Numbered from the stretch's first letter, positions 22,508 through 30,359 are shown. The stretch is 33,353 nt of DNA from an uncultured Eubacteriales bacterium (GCA_905207235.1 CAJLKN010000016.1:1-33353); one strand, 5' to 3'. The notes: generated from the sequence alone by a model not told the origin. Numbers and translations: made by a program.

Positions 22508-22589
22508 TGTGTTACGGATACAAAGATTGCGCGACTACTCAACGGCTTTCTTTGTTTGCCGCAAATAATTCCATAGGAGGATAAATTAA
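22508..22589 (+). promoter_or_regulatory. rpsO leader, possible S15 autoregulatory RNA
   Basis: This 80-nt leader holds interleaved complementary segments: ACAAAGA (22520-22526) with TCTTTGT (22549-22555), and CGGC (22543-22546) with GCCG (22558-22561). The first partner sits in the loop of the second stem, so the pairings form a pseudoknot. TTGCG (22527-22531) can also pair with CGCAA (22560-22564). AGGAGG (22575-22580) is 9 nt before the ATG. S15 controls its own message in many bacteria through such leaders. Confidence 0.45.
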
Positions 22590-22844
22590 ATGGAAAAGTC
22601 AGGAATCATTGCAAAATTCGCGACCAAAGAGGGCGACACGGGTTCTCCCGAAGTGCAGATTGCACTCCTTACCGAAAGGATCAATCACCTCAACGAACAT
22701 CTTAAAGAGCACATCCACGACAATCACAGCCGCAGGGGTCTTCTTAAAATGGTCGGACGCAGACGCGGACTTTTAGACTATCTTAAAAGCAAGGACATCG
22801 AAAGATACCGTGCTATAGTCGCTGCTTTGAATTTAAGAAAGTAA
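22590..22844 (+). CDS. rpsO: 30S ribosomal protein S15
   Basis: An 84-residue primary-binding protein of the 30S platform that binds the 16S rRNA three-way junction. The family segments G-S-P-E-V-Q-I-A-L-L-T-E-R-I (18-31), H-L-x-E-H-L-K-E-H (33-41), D-N-H-S-R-R-G-L-L-K-M-V-G-R-R-R-G-L-L-D-Y-L (44-65) and Y-R-A-I-V-A-A-L-N-L-R-K at the end are intact. It is a little shorter than the common 88-89, at the N-terminus. The rpsO-pnp order is widely conserved. Confidence 0.98.
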   Translation: MEKSGIIAKFATKEGDTGSPEVQIALLTERINHLNEHLKEHIHDNHSRRGLLKMVGRRRGLLDYLKSKDIERYRAIVAALNLRK

Positions 22845-22850
22845 TTTTGA

Positions 22851-22889
22851 ACGGGCGGGCAAATCATATTCTTTGTTCGCCCGTTTTTA
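22851..22889 (+). terminator. Terminator after rpsO
   Basis: ACGGGCG (22851-22857) pairs with CGCCCGT (22878-22884), with a further inner CAAA/TTTG pairing, and is followed by a T run to 22888. Probably partial, as pnp has no clear promoter of its own. Confidence 0.75.
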
Positions 22890-22900
22890 TAAAATTTTGT

Positions 22901-22918
22901 CCGCGGCGGGTGCCGCGG
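22901..22918 (+). promoter_or_regulatory. Hairpin in the pnp leader
   Basis: A perfect 7-bp G+C-rich stem (CCGCGGC at 22901-22907 with its complement at 22912-22918), loop GGGT, 28 nt before the pnp ATG. In other bacteria a leader hairpin cut by RNase III lets PNPase repress itself; this stem could be such a site. Confidence 0.4.
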
Positions 22919-22946
22919 GCGCAAGAACAGACAAGGAGAACGTATA

Positions 22947-25043
22947 ATGGCAAACTTTAAACAATTCACAATGCCCGTCGGCGGCCGCGACGTCATAATA
23001 GAAGTCGGCAAGTACGCCGAACAGACTAACGGCGCGTGCGTTGTTCGTTGCGGCGATACTGCGGTTATGGTTTCGGTATGTATGTCCCCCGCTCCCAGAG
23101 AGGGCATGGACTTCTTCCCCCTGCAGGTGGACTACGATGAAAAAATGTACGCAATCGGCAGAATTCCCGGCGGTTTCAAAAAGAGAGAGGGCAGGGCTTC
23201 GGATAAAGCAATTCTCACCTCCCGTCTCATAGACAGACCTCTTCGTCCGCTCTTCCCCAAGGGACTTTACAACGACGTGGTCGTCATTGCACAGGCGCTT
23301 TCGGTTGAACCCGACGTCGCTCCCGAACCTCTCGCTATGATAGGTTCGTCGGTAGCGCTTTCCATCTCCGACATTCCCTGGGCAGGTCCCACGGGCTCGG
23401 TAGTAGTCGGCATGGTAGATGGCAAGTTCGTCATCAACCCCGACCTCGCGCAGAGGCAGAAGAGCAGAATTCACTTAAATCTCGCAGGCACGAAGGACGC
23501 CATCCTCATGATAGAGGCAGGCGCAGACGAAGTTACCAACGACGAAATGGTCGGCGCAATCATGTTCGGCCATGAGGAAATCAAAAAAATCTGCGCTTTC
23601 ATCGAGGACGTAATAGTTCCCGAAGTGGGCAAAAAGAAGCTCGAAATCGAACTTTACCACATTCCCGAAGAGCTGGACAAGGCTGTTCGCGAATATGCTT
23701 CCGAAAAGATTGACTGGGCTATCGATACCTTCGACAGACAGGAAAGAGAGGCAAGACAGGCTCAGGCAGAAAAGGAAATTTTGGAGCACTTTGCAGAAAT
23801 TTATCCCGAAAACACGAGGGAGATAAAGGACAGCATTTATTACCTCACCAAAGAGAAGGTGCGCGCGAAGATATTCGATAAGGGCATTCGTCCCGACGGC
23901 AGAGGTCTCAAAGACGTCCGTCCCATCTGGTGCGAAAGGCACGTTCTTCCCCGCGTTCACGGTTCCGCCGTGTTCACCCGCGGACAGACCCAGACGCTCA
24001 CCACCTGCACGCTCGGCATGCTGAGCGAGGCGCAGAAGCTCGAAGGTCTCGACGAAGAAACTTCCAAGAGATATATGCACCAGTACAACTTCCCCGGCTA
24101 CTGCACGGGCGAAGCAAAGGCGCTTCGCAGTCCCGGCAGAAGAGAAATCGGACACGGCGCGCTGGCTGAAAGAGCTCTCGTTCCCGTCATTCCTTCGGAG
24201 GAAGAGTTCCCTTACGCTATAAGAGTGGTCAACGACATCATGTCCTCCAACGGTTCGTCCTCAATGGCTTCCGTATGCGGCTCGACTATGGCGCTCATGG
24301 ACGCAGGCGTTCCCATAAAGAGACCTGTCGCAGGCGTTGCGATGGGACTTATCAAAAATCAGGAAACGGGCGAATTCCGCGTGCTCACCGATATTCAGGG
24401 TCTTGAAGACTTCCTCGGCGATATGGACTTCAAGGTTGCGGGCACGGTAAACGGCATCACCGCAATCCAGATGGATATCAAGATTAAGGGCATTTCCGAA
24501 GAGATAATGCACACCGCCATCAATCAGGCTAACGAGGGCAGACAGTTCATCCTTTCCAAGATGCTCGAATGCGTTCCCGAAGTTGCTCCCCAGCTCTCCG
24601 TTTACGCTCCCAAGATTATCAGCTTCGAAATCGCTCCCGACAAGATCGGCGACGTCATCGGCAAGCAGGGCTGCGTAATCAAGAAGATAATGGAAGAGAC
24701 CAACACGCAGATAGACTTCAACGACGACGACAGCGGCAGAGGTTACATCTCCACCGTCGGTCCCGTAGAGAATGCGGAGCGCGCAAAGTCAATCATCCTT
24801 TCGATAGCTCACGACCCCGAAGTCGGCGATATGTTCGTCGGCACGGTCGTACGCATACTCAACTTCGGCGCGTTCGTAGAATTTGCGCCCGGCAAGGACG
24901 GCATGATACACATCTCCAAGCTCTCCAACAAGCGCGTTGAAAAGGTTGAAGACGTAGTCAATATCGGCGATACCGTAAAGGTAGAAATTATCAAAATCGG
25001 CGAAAAGGGCATCGACCTCAAACTTCTCGAAAAGATGTCATAA
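22947..25043 (+). CDS. pnp: Polyribonucleotide nucleotidyltransferase (PNPase)
   Basis: A 698-residue trimeric 3'-5' phosphorolytic exoribonuclease. The first RNase PH domain (1-215) and an all-helical linker are followed by the second, active RNase PH domain with R-P-D-G-R, F-x-R-G-Q-T-Q (about 346-352) and S-N-G-S-S-S-M-A-S-V-C-G. The KH domain (about 553-615) contains the G-D-V-I-G-K-Q-G-C-V-I-K loop. The S1 domain (about 625-695) starts G-T-V-V-R-I-L-N-F-G-A-F-V-E. Length is standard. AAGGAG (22933-22938) stands 8 nt before the ATG. It ends at a strong bidirectional terminator. Confidence 0.98.
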   Translation: MANFKQFTMPVGGRDVIIEVGKYAEQTNGACVVRCGDTAVMVSVCMSPAPREGMDFFPLQVDYDEKMYAIGRIPGGFKKREGRASDKAILTSRLIDRPLRPLFPKGLYNDVVVIAQALSVEPDVAPEPLAMIGSSVALSISDIPWAGPTGSVVVGMVDGKFVINPDLAQRQKSRIHLNLAGTKDAILMIEAGADEVTNDEMVGAIMFGHEEIKKICAFIEDVIVPEVGKKKLEIELYHIPEELDKAVREYASEKIDWAIDTFDRQEREARQAQAEKEILEHFAEIYPENTREIKDSIYYLTKEKVRAKIFDKGIRPDGRGLKDVRPIWCERHVLPRVHGSAVFTRGQTQTLTTCTLGMLSEAQKLEGLDEETSKRYMHQYNFPGYCTGEAKALRSPGRREIGHGALAERALVPVIPSEEEFPYAIRVVNDIMSSNGSSSMASVCGSTMALMDAGVPIKRPVAGVAMGLIKNQETGEFRVLTDIQGLEDFLGDMDFKVAGTVNGITAIQMDIKIKGISEEIMHTAINQANEGRQFILSKMLECVPEVAPQLSVYAPKIISFEIAPDKIGDVIGKQGCVIKKIMEETNTQIDFNDDDSGRGYISTVGPVENAERAKSIILSIAHDPEVGDMFVGTVVRILNFGAFVEFAPGKDGMIHISKLSNKRVEKVEDVVNIGDTVKVEIIKIGEKGIDLKLLEKMS

Positions 25044-25057
25044 TTTTAAAAGAATAT

Positions 25058-25092
25058 AAAAAAGACGTGCGCGTCCGCGCACGTCTTTTTTT
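25058..25092. terminator. Bidirectional terminator of pnp and cwlD
   Basis: A 9-bp perfect stem (25064-25072 with 25077-25085), loop GTCC, flanked by A6 on the left and T7 on the right, so it gives a U run in both directions. It ends pnp on the plus strand and cwlD on the minus strand. Confidence 0.9.
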
Positions 25093-25157
25093 ATTTTTTT
25101 AATTCTATAAAACAACTTAAAAATTTGTGTTCGATGGGGTATATATGCCCGCGAACG

Positions 25158-25850
25158 TTACGAAAAGTAGCTTACCGCGCCCTTGAAAATCGCATACGCG
25201 GCGAGCGACTGATACTCGTCGGTGATAAGCAGGGCTTCGTCCTCGGCATTCGATAAAAAACCGCACTCAACGATAACGGAGGGGGCGGAGGTGCATTTGA
25301 GCATGTAGTAATCGCCGACGAGCGAAGAGTTTGATGGTACGCCGCCTTCCAACAGGTTCATCTGTTTCTGAACGAGCGCGGCGAGAGTTTTGGAACATTC
25401 GCTCCCTTCATCGTAAAATACGTGCGCTCCGCGCTTTGACGAGAGCGGACAGGTGTTCTGGTGAATGGAAATCACCATGTCTGCCCCGCACTCTTCTATA
25501 ATTTCCTTCCGCTTCTGCATGTCGCGCATTTTAAAACCCTTTGCGGTAGTGCCGTAAAGTCCCGCCTGGGTGGAGCGGGTCATAACGCATTCAAATCCAG
25601 CGTTGGAAAAATACCCCTTCAATTTTCGCGCAATTTCAAGGTTTATGTCGCTCTCCTTGATTGAAGTGTTTACGCCGTAAACGCCGGCGTCAATGCCGCC
25701 GTGCCCCGCGTCTATGACAATTACGGGCAGGTCGGAATTGGTCTTTGCCTGCACCGCGCCCGCCGAGACGCCTATGCACGCGCCGATAAAAACGCCGCAT
25801 AAAATTATGCCTAAAATACAGACGATAGTTTTCTTTCTGAGCACAAACAT
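25158..25850 (-). CDS. cwlD: N-acetylmuramoyl-L-alanine amidase CwlD-like
   Basis: A 230-residue Amidase_3 enzyme. An N-terminal signal-anchor helix (about 9-30) after a basic start (R-K-K) sends it across the membrane. The zinc-site residues are in I-D-A-G-H-G-G (first His), E-S-D-I-N-L-E-I-A (Glu), I-S-I-H-Q-N (second His) and V-E-C-G-F-L-S-N (catalytic Glu). Size and single-domain layout fit CwlD, which makes muramic-delta-lactam in spore cortex, in keeping with the sigma-F operon. A general amidase is the alternative. A TTG 42 nt upstream would add 14 non-conserved residues, so ATG at 25850 is preferred. No clean promoter is visible before it. Confidence 0.87.
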   Translation of the reverse strand: MFVLRKKTIVCILGIILCGVFIGACIGVSAGAVQAKTNSDLPVIVIDAGHGGIDAGVYGVNTSIKESDINLEIARKLKGYFSNAGFECVMTRSTQAGLYGTTAKGFKMRDMQKRKEIIEECGADMVISIHQNTCPLSSKRGAHVFYDEGSECSKTLAALVQKQMNLLEGGVPSNSSLVGDYYMLKCTSAPSVIVECGFLSNAEDEALLITDEYQSLAAYAIFKGAVSYFS

Positions 25851-25875
25851 TTTCACGCTATATAGTACGATACTA

Positions 25876-25904
25876 TTGCAATTTTTATGCAAAAGTGGTA
25901 TAAT
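25876..25904 (+). promoter_or_regulatory. Promoter of the mrnC operon
   Basis: TTGCAA (25876-25881), a 17-nt spacer and a perfect TATAAT (25899-25904), with the extended -10 TG at 25896-25897. Transcription should start near 25911, only about 4 nt before the first ATG of mrnC. Confidence 0.8.
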
Positions 25905-25914
25905 TTAAACATAT

Positions 25915-26301
25915 ATGTTTAACCTGAACGAGACAATGACGCCTCAGGCGGCAAAACAGCTCTCTCCCGTAACGCTCGCTTTCGTGGGCGATGCGGTCTA
26001 TTCGCTCTATATCCGCGGTCAGCTTGCGCGCCGCGCCGACAGAAAACCTGCCGAGTTGCAGAAAATGGCTTCGGCAAAGGTGTCCGCGCACGGGCAGAGC
26101 GATCTTTTAAAGGAGCTCGAAGGGCGCTTCACCGAGGAGGAGCACGACATTTTCCTCCGCGGCAGGAATGCCAAAAAGGCGACAAAGAGCAAGAATGCCG
26201 ACGTCGCGGAATACAACCGCTCGACGGGTTTCGAGGCGGTTTTGGGCTATCTCTGGCTTACGGGGCAGAGCGAAAGAATTTGCGTACTTTTGGGAGAATA
26301 A
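25915..26301 (+). CDS. mrnC: Mini-ribonuclease III (MrnC)
   Basis: A 128-residue dimeric RNase III-like enzyme without the double-stranded-RNA-binding domain. It trims the ends of 23S rRNA precursor in B. subtilis. The catalytic segment L-A-F-V-G-D-A-V-Y-S-L-Y-I-R (about 21-34) contains the key Asp, and R-G-R-N-A-K and Y-N-R-S-T-G-F-E-A-V-L-G-Y-L complete the family pattern with the second acidic residue. No ribosome binding site precedes ATG 25915, and the promoter is so close that the message may be leaderless; ATG 25936 (residue 8) is another possible start. It is next to rlmB, as in Bacillus. Confidence 0.94.
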   Translation: MFNLNETMTPQAAKQLSPVTLAFVGDAVYSLYIRGQLARRADRKPAELQKMASAKVSAHGQSDLLKELEGRFTEEEHDIFLRGRNAKKATKSKNADVAEYNRSTGFEAVLGYLWLTGQSERICVLLGE

Positions 26302-26304
26302 CTC

Positions 26305-27018
26305 ATGCAGACTGAGGGCAGAAACGCCGTATCCGAGCTTTTAAAAAGCGGCAGAACGGTCGAAAAGATAATGATGGAAAAGAACCCGCAGGGCTCTTTG
26401 AACAAAATATTTGCCGAGGCGAGAGCGGCGGGCGTGCGCGTTCAGTTTGTCGATAAAAAGGTGCTGGACAAGCAGAGCGTTACGGGCAGACATCAGGGTT
26501 GCATAGCCTTTTCGTCCGACTACCGCTATTGCGATATTGAGGACATAATTTCTGGCGGCGAAAGCGGCAAGGGCTTTGTGATAATCTGCGACGGAATAGA
26601 GGATGTGCACAACCTCGGCTCGATAATAAGGGTGGCGGAATGCGCAGGCGCGGACGGGGTAATAATACCTGCCAACAACAGCGCGGCGGTAACCGAAACG
26701 GTCGTGCGCGTTTCTGCCGGCGCGGCAAACCACGTAAAGGTGGCGCGTGTAAATTCCCTCGGCAATGCTATTGAAAAACTCAAAAAAAGCGGCTTCTGGC
26801 TGTACGCGCTCGAAGCCGACGGAACGGATATATATTCCGCCGATTTGACGGGCAACGTCGCTCTCGTCATCGGCGGCGAGGACAGCGGAGTGAGAAAGCT
26901 GACGCGCGAAAAGTGCGATTTCACTCTCTCCATTCCCATGCGCGGCAAGGTAAATTCGCTCAACGCCTCGGTTGCGCTGGGCATAGCCGCATACGAGGTA
27001 TTAAAGACGCGCTTATGA
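26305..27018 (+). CDS. rlmB: 23S rRNA (guanosine-2'-O-)-methyltransferase RlmB-like
   Basis: A 237-residue SPOUT-class (TrmH family) methyltransferase. The N-terminal substrate-binding domain begins with E-G-R-N-A-V-S-E-L-L. The knot motifs are D-G-I-E-D-V-H-N-L-G-S-I-I-R (about 94-107, with the catalytic Arg), L-V-I-G-G-E-D-S-G-V-R (about 189-199) and I-P-M-R-G-K-V-N-S-L-N-A-S-V-A (about 211-225). RlmB modifies G2251 of 23S rRNA; the exact target is inferred from the family. It follows mrnC by 3 nt and overlaps sigH by 4 nt, giving a short rRNA maturation pair at the head of the sigH operon. Confidence 0.94.
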   Translation: MQTEGRNAVSELLKSGRTVEKIMMEKNPQGSLNKIFAEARAAGVRVQFVDKKVLDKQSVTGRHQGCIAFSSDYRYCDIEDIISGGESGKGFVIICDGIEDVHNLGSIIRVAECAGADGVIIPANNSAAVTETVVRVSAGAANHVKVARVNSLGNAIEKLKKSGFWLYALEADGTDIYSADLTGNVALVIGGEDSGVRKLTREKCDFTLSIPMRGKVNSLNASVALGIAAYEVLKTRL

Positions 27019-27566
27019 CGGATAACGAGCTGGTCGCGCTCTTTAAAAAGGGCGACAAAAACGCCTGCGAAAATCTTCTGAACAGGTATAAACCCGCAGT
27101 TCTGCGCACGGCGAGAAGATTTTTCCTCTCGGGAGGGGAAACCGAGGACCTCGTGCAGGAGGGCATGTGCGGACTGTATTCTGCCATGCTGACCTTTGAA
27201 GAGGGCGATTTTTCTTCCTACGCATACGCCTGCATACGCAACAGAATTGTCGATGCTGTAAAGCGTTCGGCAAGCGGCAAAAACGCCGCCCTGAACAGCT
27301 CCGTGTCAATAGACGGCGACGGCGCGGCTATCGCCTCGGCCTTTTCCAGCCCCGAGGACGAGGTCATAAGTTCGGAGCGCATGGACGAAATAAACGTCTT
27401 GATGCGCGACAACCTTTCGCCCCTCGAATATAAGGTTATGCAGCTTTACGTCGATGGCGCGGCGATGTCGGAAATATGCTTTTCGCTCGGCAAAAATTAT
27501 AAGTGCGTCGATAACGCTATAACCCGCTCAAAAAAGAAACTTCAGAAAATAATAAAAGGAGACTGA
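27015..27566 (+). CDS. sigH: RNA polymerase sigma factor SigH
   Basis: A 183-residue sigma-70 family factor. SigH (Spo0H) directs the transition to sporulation, including transcription of spoIIA. Region 2 is clear in E-D-L-V-Q-E-G-M-C-G-L-Y-S-A (about 46-59) and S-S-Y-A-Y-A-C-I-R-N-R-I-V-D-A-V-K. The N-S-S-V-S-I-D segment after it is typical of SigH, and region 4 holds L-S-P-L-E-Y-K-V-M-Q-L-Y-V-D-G-A-A-M-S-E-I. At 183 residues it is shorter than the usual 200-218, mostly between regions 2 and 4. ATG 27015 overlaps the rlmB stop (ATGA); an upstream start would read through rlmB. The yacP gene usual between rlmB and sigH is absent. Confidence 0.88.
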   Translation: MTDNELVALFKKGDKNACENLLNRYKPAVLRTARRFFLSGGETEDLVQEGMCGLYSAMLTFEEGDFSSYAYACIRNRIVDAVKRSASGKNAALNSSVSIDGDGAAIASAFSSPEDEVISSERMDEINVLMRDNLSPLEYKVMQLYVDGAAMSEICFSLGKNYKCVDNAITRSKKKLQKIIKGD

Positions 27567-27567
27567 C

Positions 27568-29370
27568 ATGGCATATCTTGCATATTACCGCGCATTCCGC
27601 CCCTCAACTTTCGACGAAGTCGTCAGGCAGGAGCACATTGTCAGAATTCTCAAAAATCAGATAAAATCGGGCAAGATAGGGCATGCCTATCTGTTTTGCG
27701 GTCCGAGGGGAACGGGCAAAACTTCGCTTGCCAAAATTTTTGCGCGCGCGATAAACTGCCTCGACCCTCAGGACGGTTCGCCCTGCGGAAAATGCGCCGT
27801 TTGCAAAGCCCTTTCGGACGGCGCCAATATGGATATCGTCGAAATAGACGCGGCTTCAAACAACGGCGTGGACGAAATGCGCGATTTGCGCGACAAAGTG
27901 CAGTATCCGCCCGTCGCGGGCTCTAAAAAAGTCTATATCATAGACGAAGTCCACATGCTCTCGCCGTCGGCGTTCAACGCCGTTTTAAAGACGCTCGAAG
28001 AGCCGCCCGCGCACGCCGTGTTCATACTGGCTACCACCGAACCGCAGAAGATACCCGCAACCATACTTTCGCGCTGCATGCGCTTCGATTTCAAGTTGAT
28101 ACCCCAGTCCGACCTCGAAGAGCTCATAAAAAAGGTCTTCGACAAAACAGGCAAGCAGTACGATAAGGAGGCTGTCTCGGCAATAGCCAGAGCGGGCGCG
28201 GGCAGCGCGCGCGACAGCCTTTCGATAGCCGATATGTGCGCGTCCTATTCGACGGGCAAACTGACGTATGACGATGTCTCCGCCGTGCTCGGTGCGGCAG
28301 ATTTTGACAGCGTCGCCGATATAGTCGTTGCGCTTCTTTCGGGCGACGCGCCCCGGGCGCTTTCGCTCACCGAAAAATCTCTCTCTTCGGGCAAGGGAGT
28401 GGGCACGCTGTGCAAGGACATGCTGTCCTTTTTAAACAGCGTCGCAATCGTAAAAATGTGTAAAAACGCGCGCGAAATAGTCAATCTTCCCGACGACAGG
28501 TATGCCCGCATAGAGAAAGCGGCGGACTGCGCCGACGGACACGGCATTCTGCGCGCCACTGAAATTCTTTCGCGCTGCGAAAACGATATGCGCTACGCCC
28601 TCAACGGCGCGGTAACGCTCGAAACTGCGGTTTTGAAGTGTGCAATGCCTCAAAGCGATTACGATATCGACGCGCTGATTTCCAGAATTTCCGCGCTCGA
28701 AAAAAAAATTGCAGAGGGCAATTTCGCACCCGCCGCACCCGCAGCGTCGGTTGTTGCGGCTAAATCGACAGAAACCGCGATACCGACCGCAACGCAAAAG
28801 GCTTCGGCGGCTTTCGTGGCGGCGAGCGCGGCGAAGACAAACACCGCCCGCGAACCTTTAAATGCGAAACCATTTGCGGAAAAATCGCCCTTCGGCGAGG
28901 AGTACGGGAGGGAGACTGAGACAAGCGACCAAAGGAGCGCGGCACAGCCGCCCGTCGGACAACATGCTGACGGCGACAAAAAAGCGGATGCCGTTCAGCC
29001 CACTTTGTGGGAGAATGCGACCGCCCGCCCTGCGGATGCGGGCTCGTTGACGGACGCGGAAAAGAGCAGGGTGTTTGCGGGACTTTTAAAGCTCTTCCGC
29101 ACGACTAGGAGAAACGCCGTGCTTTTCACCCTCTGCATGGACCTCGAGAGCCAGTTCGAGGGCGACAAACTCATTTTATACACGCAGACGGACGCGGTGT
29201 ATAAGGCGCTCAACCGAGAAGAGAATGCGCGCTTTATAAGGGAAGCTCTCGCCGAGCTAAACGTTTATTCTTTCGAAGTGCGGCTCAAAGCCCGCGGAGA
29301 GGACAAGTGGGAAAGCGCCGAAAGGCGTCTTAAAGAAAATTTTAAGGGAATAGATATAGATATCAAGTAA
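27568..29370 (+). CDS. dnaX: DNA polymerase III subunit gamma/tau
   Basis: A 600-residue clamp-loader ATPase. AAA+ domain: Walker A G-P-R-G-T-G-K-T (45-52), a zinc module with C64, C73, C76 and C79, Walker B D-E-V-H (126-129) and the S-R-C motif (168-170) with the arginine finger. Domain III ends near residue 370. A low-complexity linker rich in Ala, Glu and Lys follows (about 385-500), then a folded C-terminal domain (about 505-600) that should bind the polymerase. At codons 378-381 the gene has nine consecutive A followed by a hairpin, a possible slippage site for a gamma form. AAAGGAG precedes the ATG, 1 nt after the sigH stop. Confidence 0.97.
   Translation: MAYLAYYRAFRPSTFDEVVRQEHIVRILKNQIKSGKIGHAYLFCGPRGTGKTSLAKIFARAINCLDPQDGSPCGKCAVCKALSDGANMDIVEIDAASNNGVDEMRDLRDKVQYPPVAGSKKVYIIDEVHMLSPSAFNAVLKTLEEPPAHAVFILATTEPQKIPATILSRCMRFDFKLIPQSDLEELIKKVFDKTGKQYDKEAVSAIARAGAGSARDSLSIADMCASYSTGKLTYDDVSAVLGAADFDSVADIVVALLSGDAPRALSLTEKSLSSGKGVGTLCKDMLSFLNSVAIVKMCKNAREIVNLPDDRYARIEKAADCADGHGILRATEILSRCENDMRYALNGAVTLETAVLKCAMPQSDYDIDALISRISALEKKIAEGNFAPAAPAASVVAAKSTETAIPTATQKASAAFVAASAAKTNTAREPLNAKPFAEKSPFGEEYGRETETSDQRSAAQPPVGQHADGDKKADAVQPTLWENATARPADAGSLTDAEKSRVFAGLLKLFRTTRRNAVLFTLCMDLESQFEGDKLILYTQTDAVYKALNREENARFIREALAELNVYSFEVRLKARGEDKWESAERRLKENFKGIDIDIK
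28700..28724 (+). promoter_or_regulatory. Candidate slippage/frameshift site in dnaX
   Basis: A run of nine A (28700-28708) is followed by a hairpin, AAATTGC (28706-28712) with GCAATTT (28718-28724), loop AGAGG. A shift to the -1 frame reaches TAA at 28761 (about 398 residues); a shift to +1 reaches TAA at 28859 (about 430 residues). Both would give a protein ending just after the AAA+ core. Confidence 0.5.
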
Positions 29371-29385
29371 AAAGGAGTTAAAATT

Positions 29386-29751
29386 ATGGCTTTTAAAGGC
29401 GGCGGAATGGGCAACATGCAGAACATTATGAAGCAGGCCCAGAAAATGCAGGAGCAGATGCAGGAAGTCGATAAGGAGCTCGACGATTGGGAAATTGTCG
29501 GCACGTCTGGCGGCGGAGCGGAGGGCGACGAGACGGTCGTCGTCTATATGAACGCGAAAAAGCTAATTAACGGCATAGAGTTCGGCAGCGGGTTATCTTC
29601 CATGGTCGATCTCTCCGACGAGGACGATATCGAAATGCTCGAAGACCTCATTATGGCGGCAATAAACGACGGCTATAAAAAGGCTGACGCCGTCTATGAA
29701 GAAAAGATGGGACCTTTCGGCAATATGGGCGGTCTCGGCGGACTGCTTTAA
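29386..29751 (+). CDS. YbaB/EbfC family nucleoid-associated protein
   Basis: A 121-residue small DNA-binding protein that forms dimers. The N-terminal Gly/Met-rich start leads into a helix (N-M-Q-N-I-M-K-Q-A-Q-K-M-Q-E-Q-M-Q-E-V-D-K-E-L) typical of the family. The beta-sheet segment T-V-V-V-Y-M-N-A-K-K and the acidic E-D-L-I-M-A-A-I-N-D-G-Y-K-K-A helix follow. The tail is rich in Gly, Met and Leu. dnaX-ybaB-recR is the conserved order in most bacteria, which links the protein to DNA repair or replication; its precise role is unclear. A ribosome binding site AAAGGAG is visible upstream. Confidence 0.93.
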   Translation: MAFKGGGMGNMQNIMKQAQKMQEQMQEVDKELDDWEIVGTSGGGAEGDETVVVYMNAKKLINGIEFGSGLSSMVDLSDEDDIEMLEDLIMAAINDGYKKADAVYEEKMGPFGNMGGLGGLL

Positions 29752-29768
29752 TCGCCGTCTGACTTGTT

Positions 29769-30359
29769 ATGGAAATTTTTATTGAACCTATCGGCAAACT
29801 CATAAACGAGTTTTCCAAGCTCCCCGGCGTCGGCAAAAAGACGGCGCAGAGGTATGCGTATAAAGTTATAAACATGACGGAAGCCGAAGCGCAGGCTTTC
29901 GCCTCGGCGATAACCGAATGCAAGCGGCGCGTGCGCTACTGCAAAATATGCGGCAACTTCACCGAGGGCGAGGTATGCTCCATATGCGCCACTCGCGATA
30001 AGTCGGTCATATGCGTCGTCAAGGAGCCGCGCGACGTCATCGCTATGGAAAAACTGCGCGAATATAACGGCGTCTATCACGTCCTGCACGGCGTAATTTC
30101 GCCCATGGACGGCGTGGGACCCAACGACATACGCATAAAGGAATTGCTCGCGCGCATAGACGAAAACGTAAAGGAAGTCATAATGGCGACCAATCCCGAC
30201 GTCGAGGGCGAGGCTACGGCTATGTACATAGCCAAAATTTTAAAGCCGCTCGGCGTCAAGGTAACAAGGCTCGCTCACGGCATACCCATAGGCGGCGAGC
30301 TTGAATATACCGACGAGGTAACGCTTTCGCGCGCCCTGTCGGAGAGGAAACCTCTATGA
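29769..30359 (+). CDS. recR: Recombination mediator RecR
   Basis: A 196-residue protein that forms a clamp with RecO to load RecA at gaps. A helix-hairpin-helix (F-S-K-L-P-G-V-G-K-K-T-A, 15-26) is followed by a four-Cys zinc finger (C58, C61, C70, C73). A Toprim domain (about 80-175) has V-V-K-E-P-R-D-V-I-A-M-E and the S-P-M-D-G-V-G-P motif. Length is standard (about 198). The stop overlaps the start of gpsA by 4 nt (ATGA), so gpsA translation is probably coupled to it. Confidence 0.97.
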   Translation: MEIFIEPIGKLINEFSKLPGVGKKTAQRYAYKVINMTEAEAQAFASAITECKRRVRYCKICGNFTEGEVCSICATRDKSVICVVKEPRDVIAMEKLREYNGVYHVLHGVISPMDGVGPNDIRIKELLARIDENVKEVIMATNPDVEGEATAMYIAKILKPLGVKVTRLAHGIPIGGELEYTDEVTLSRALSERKPL

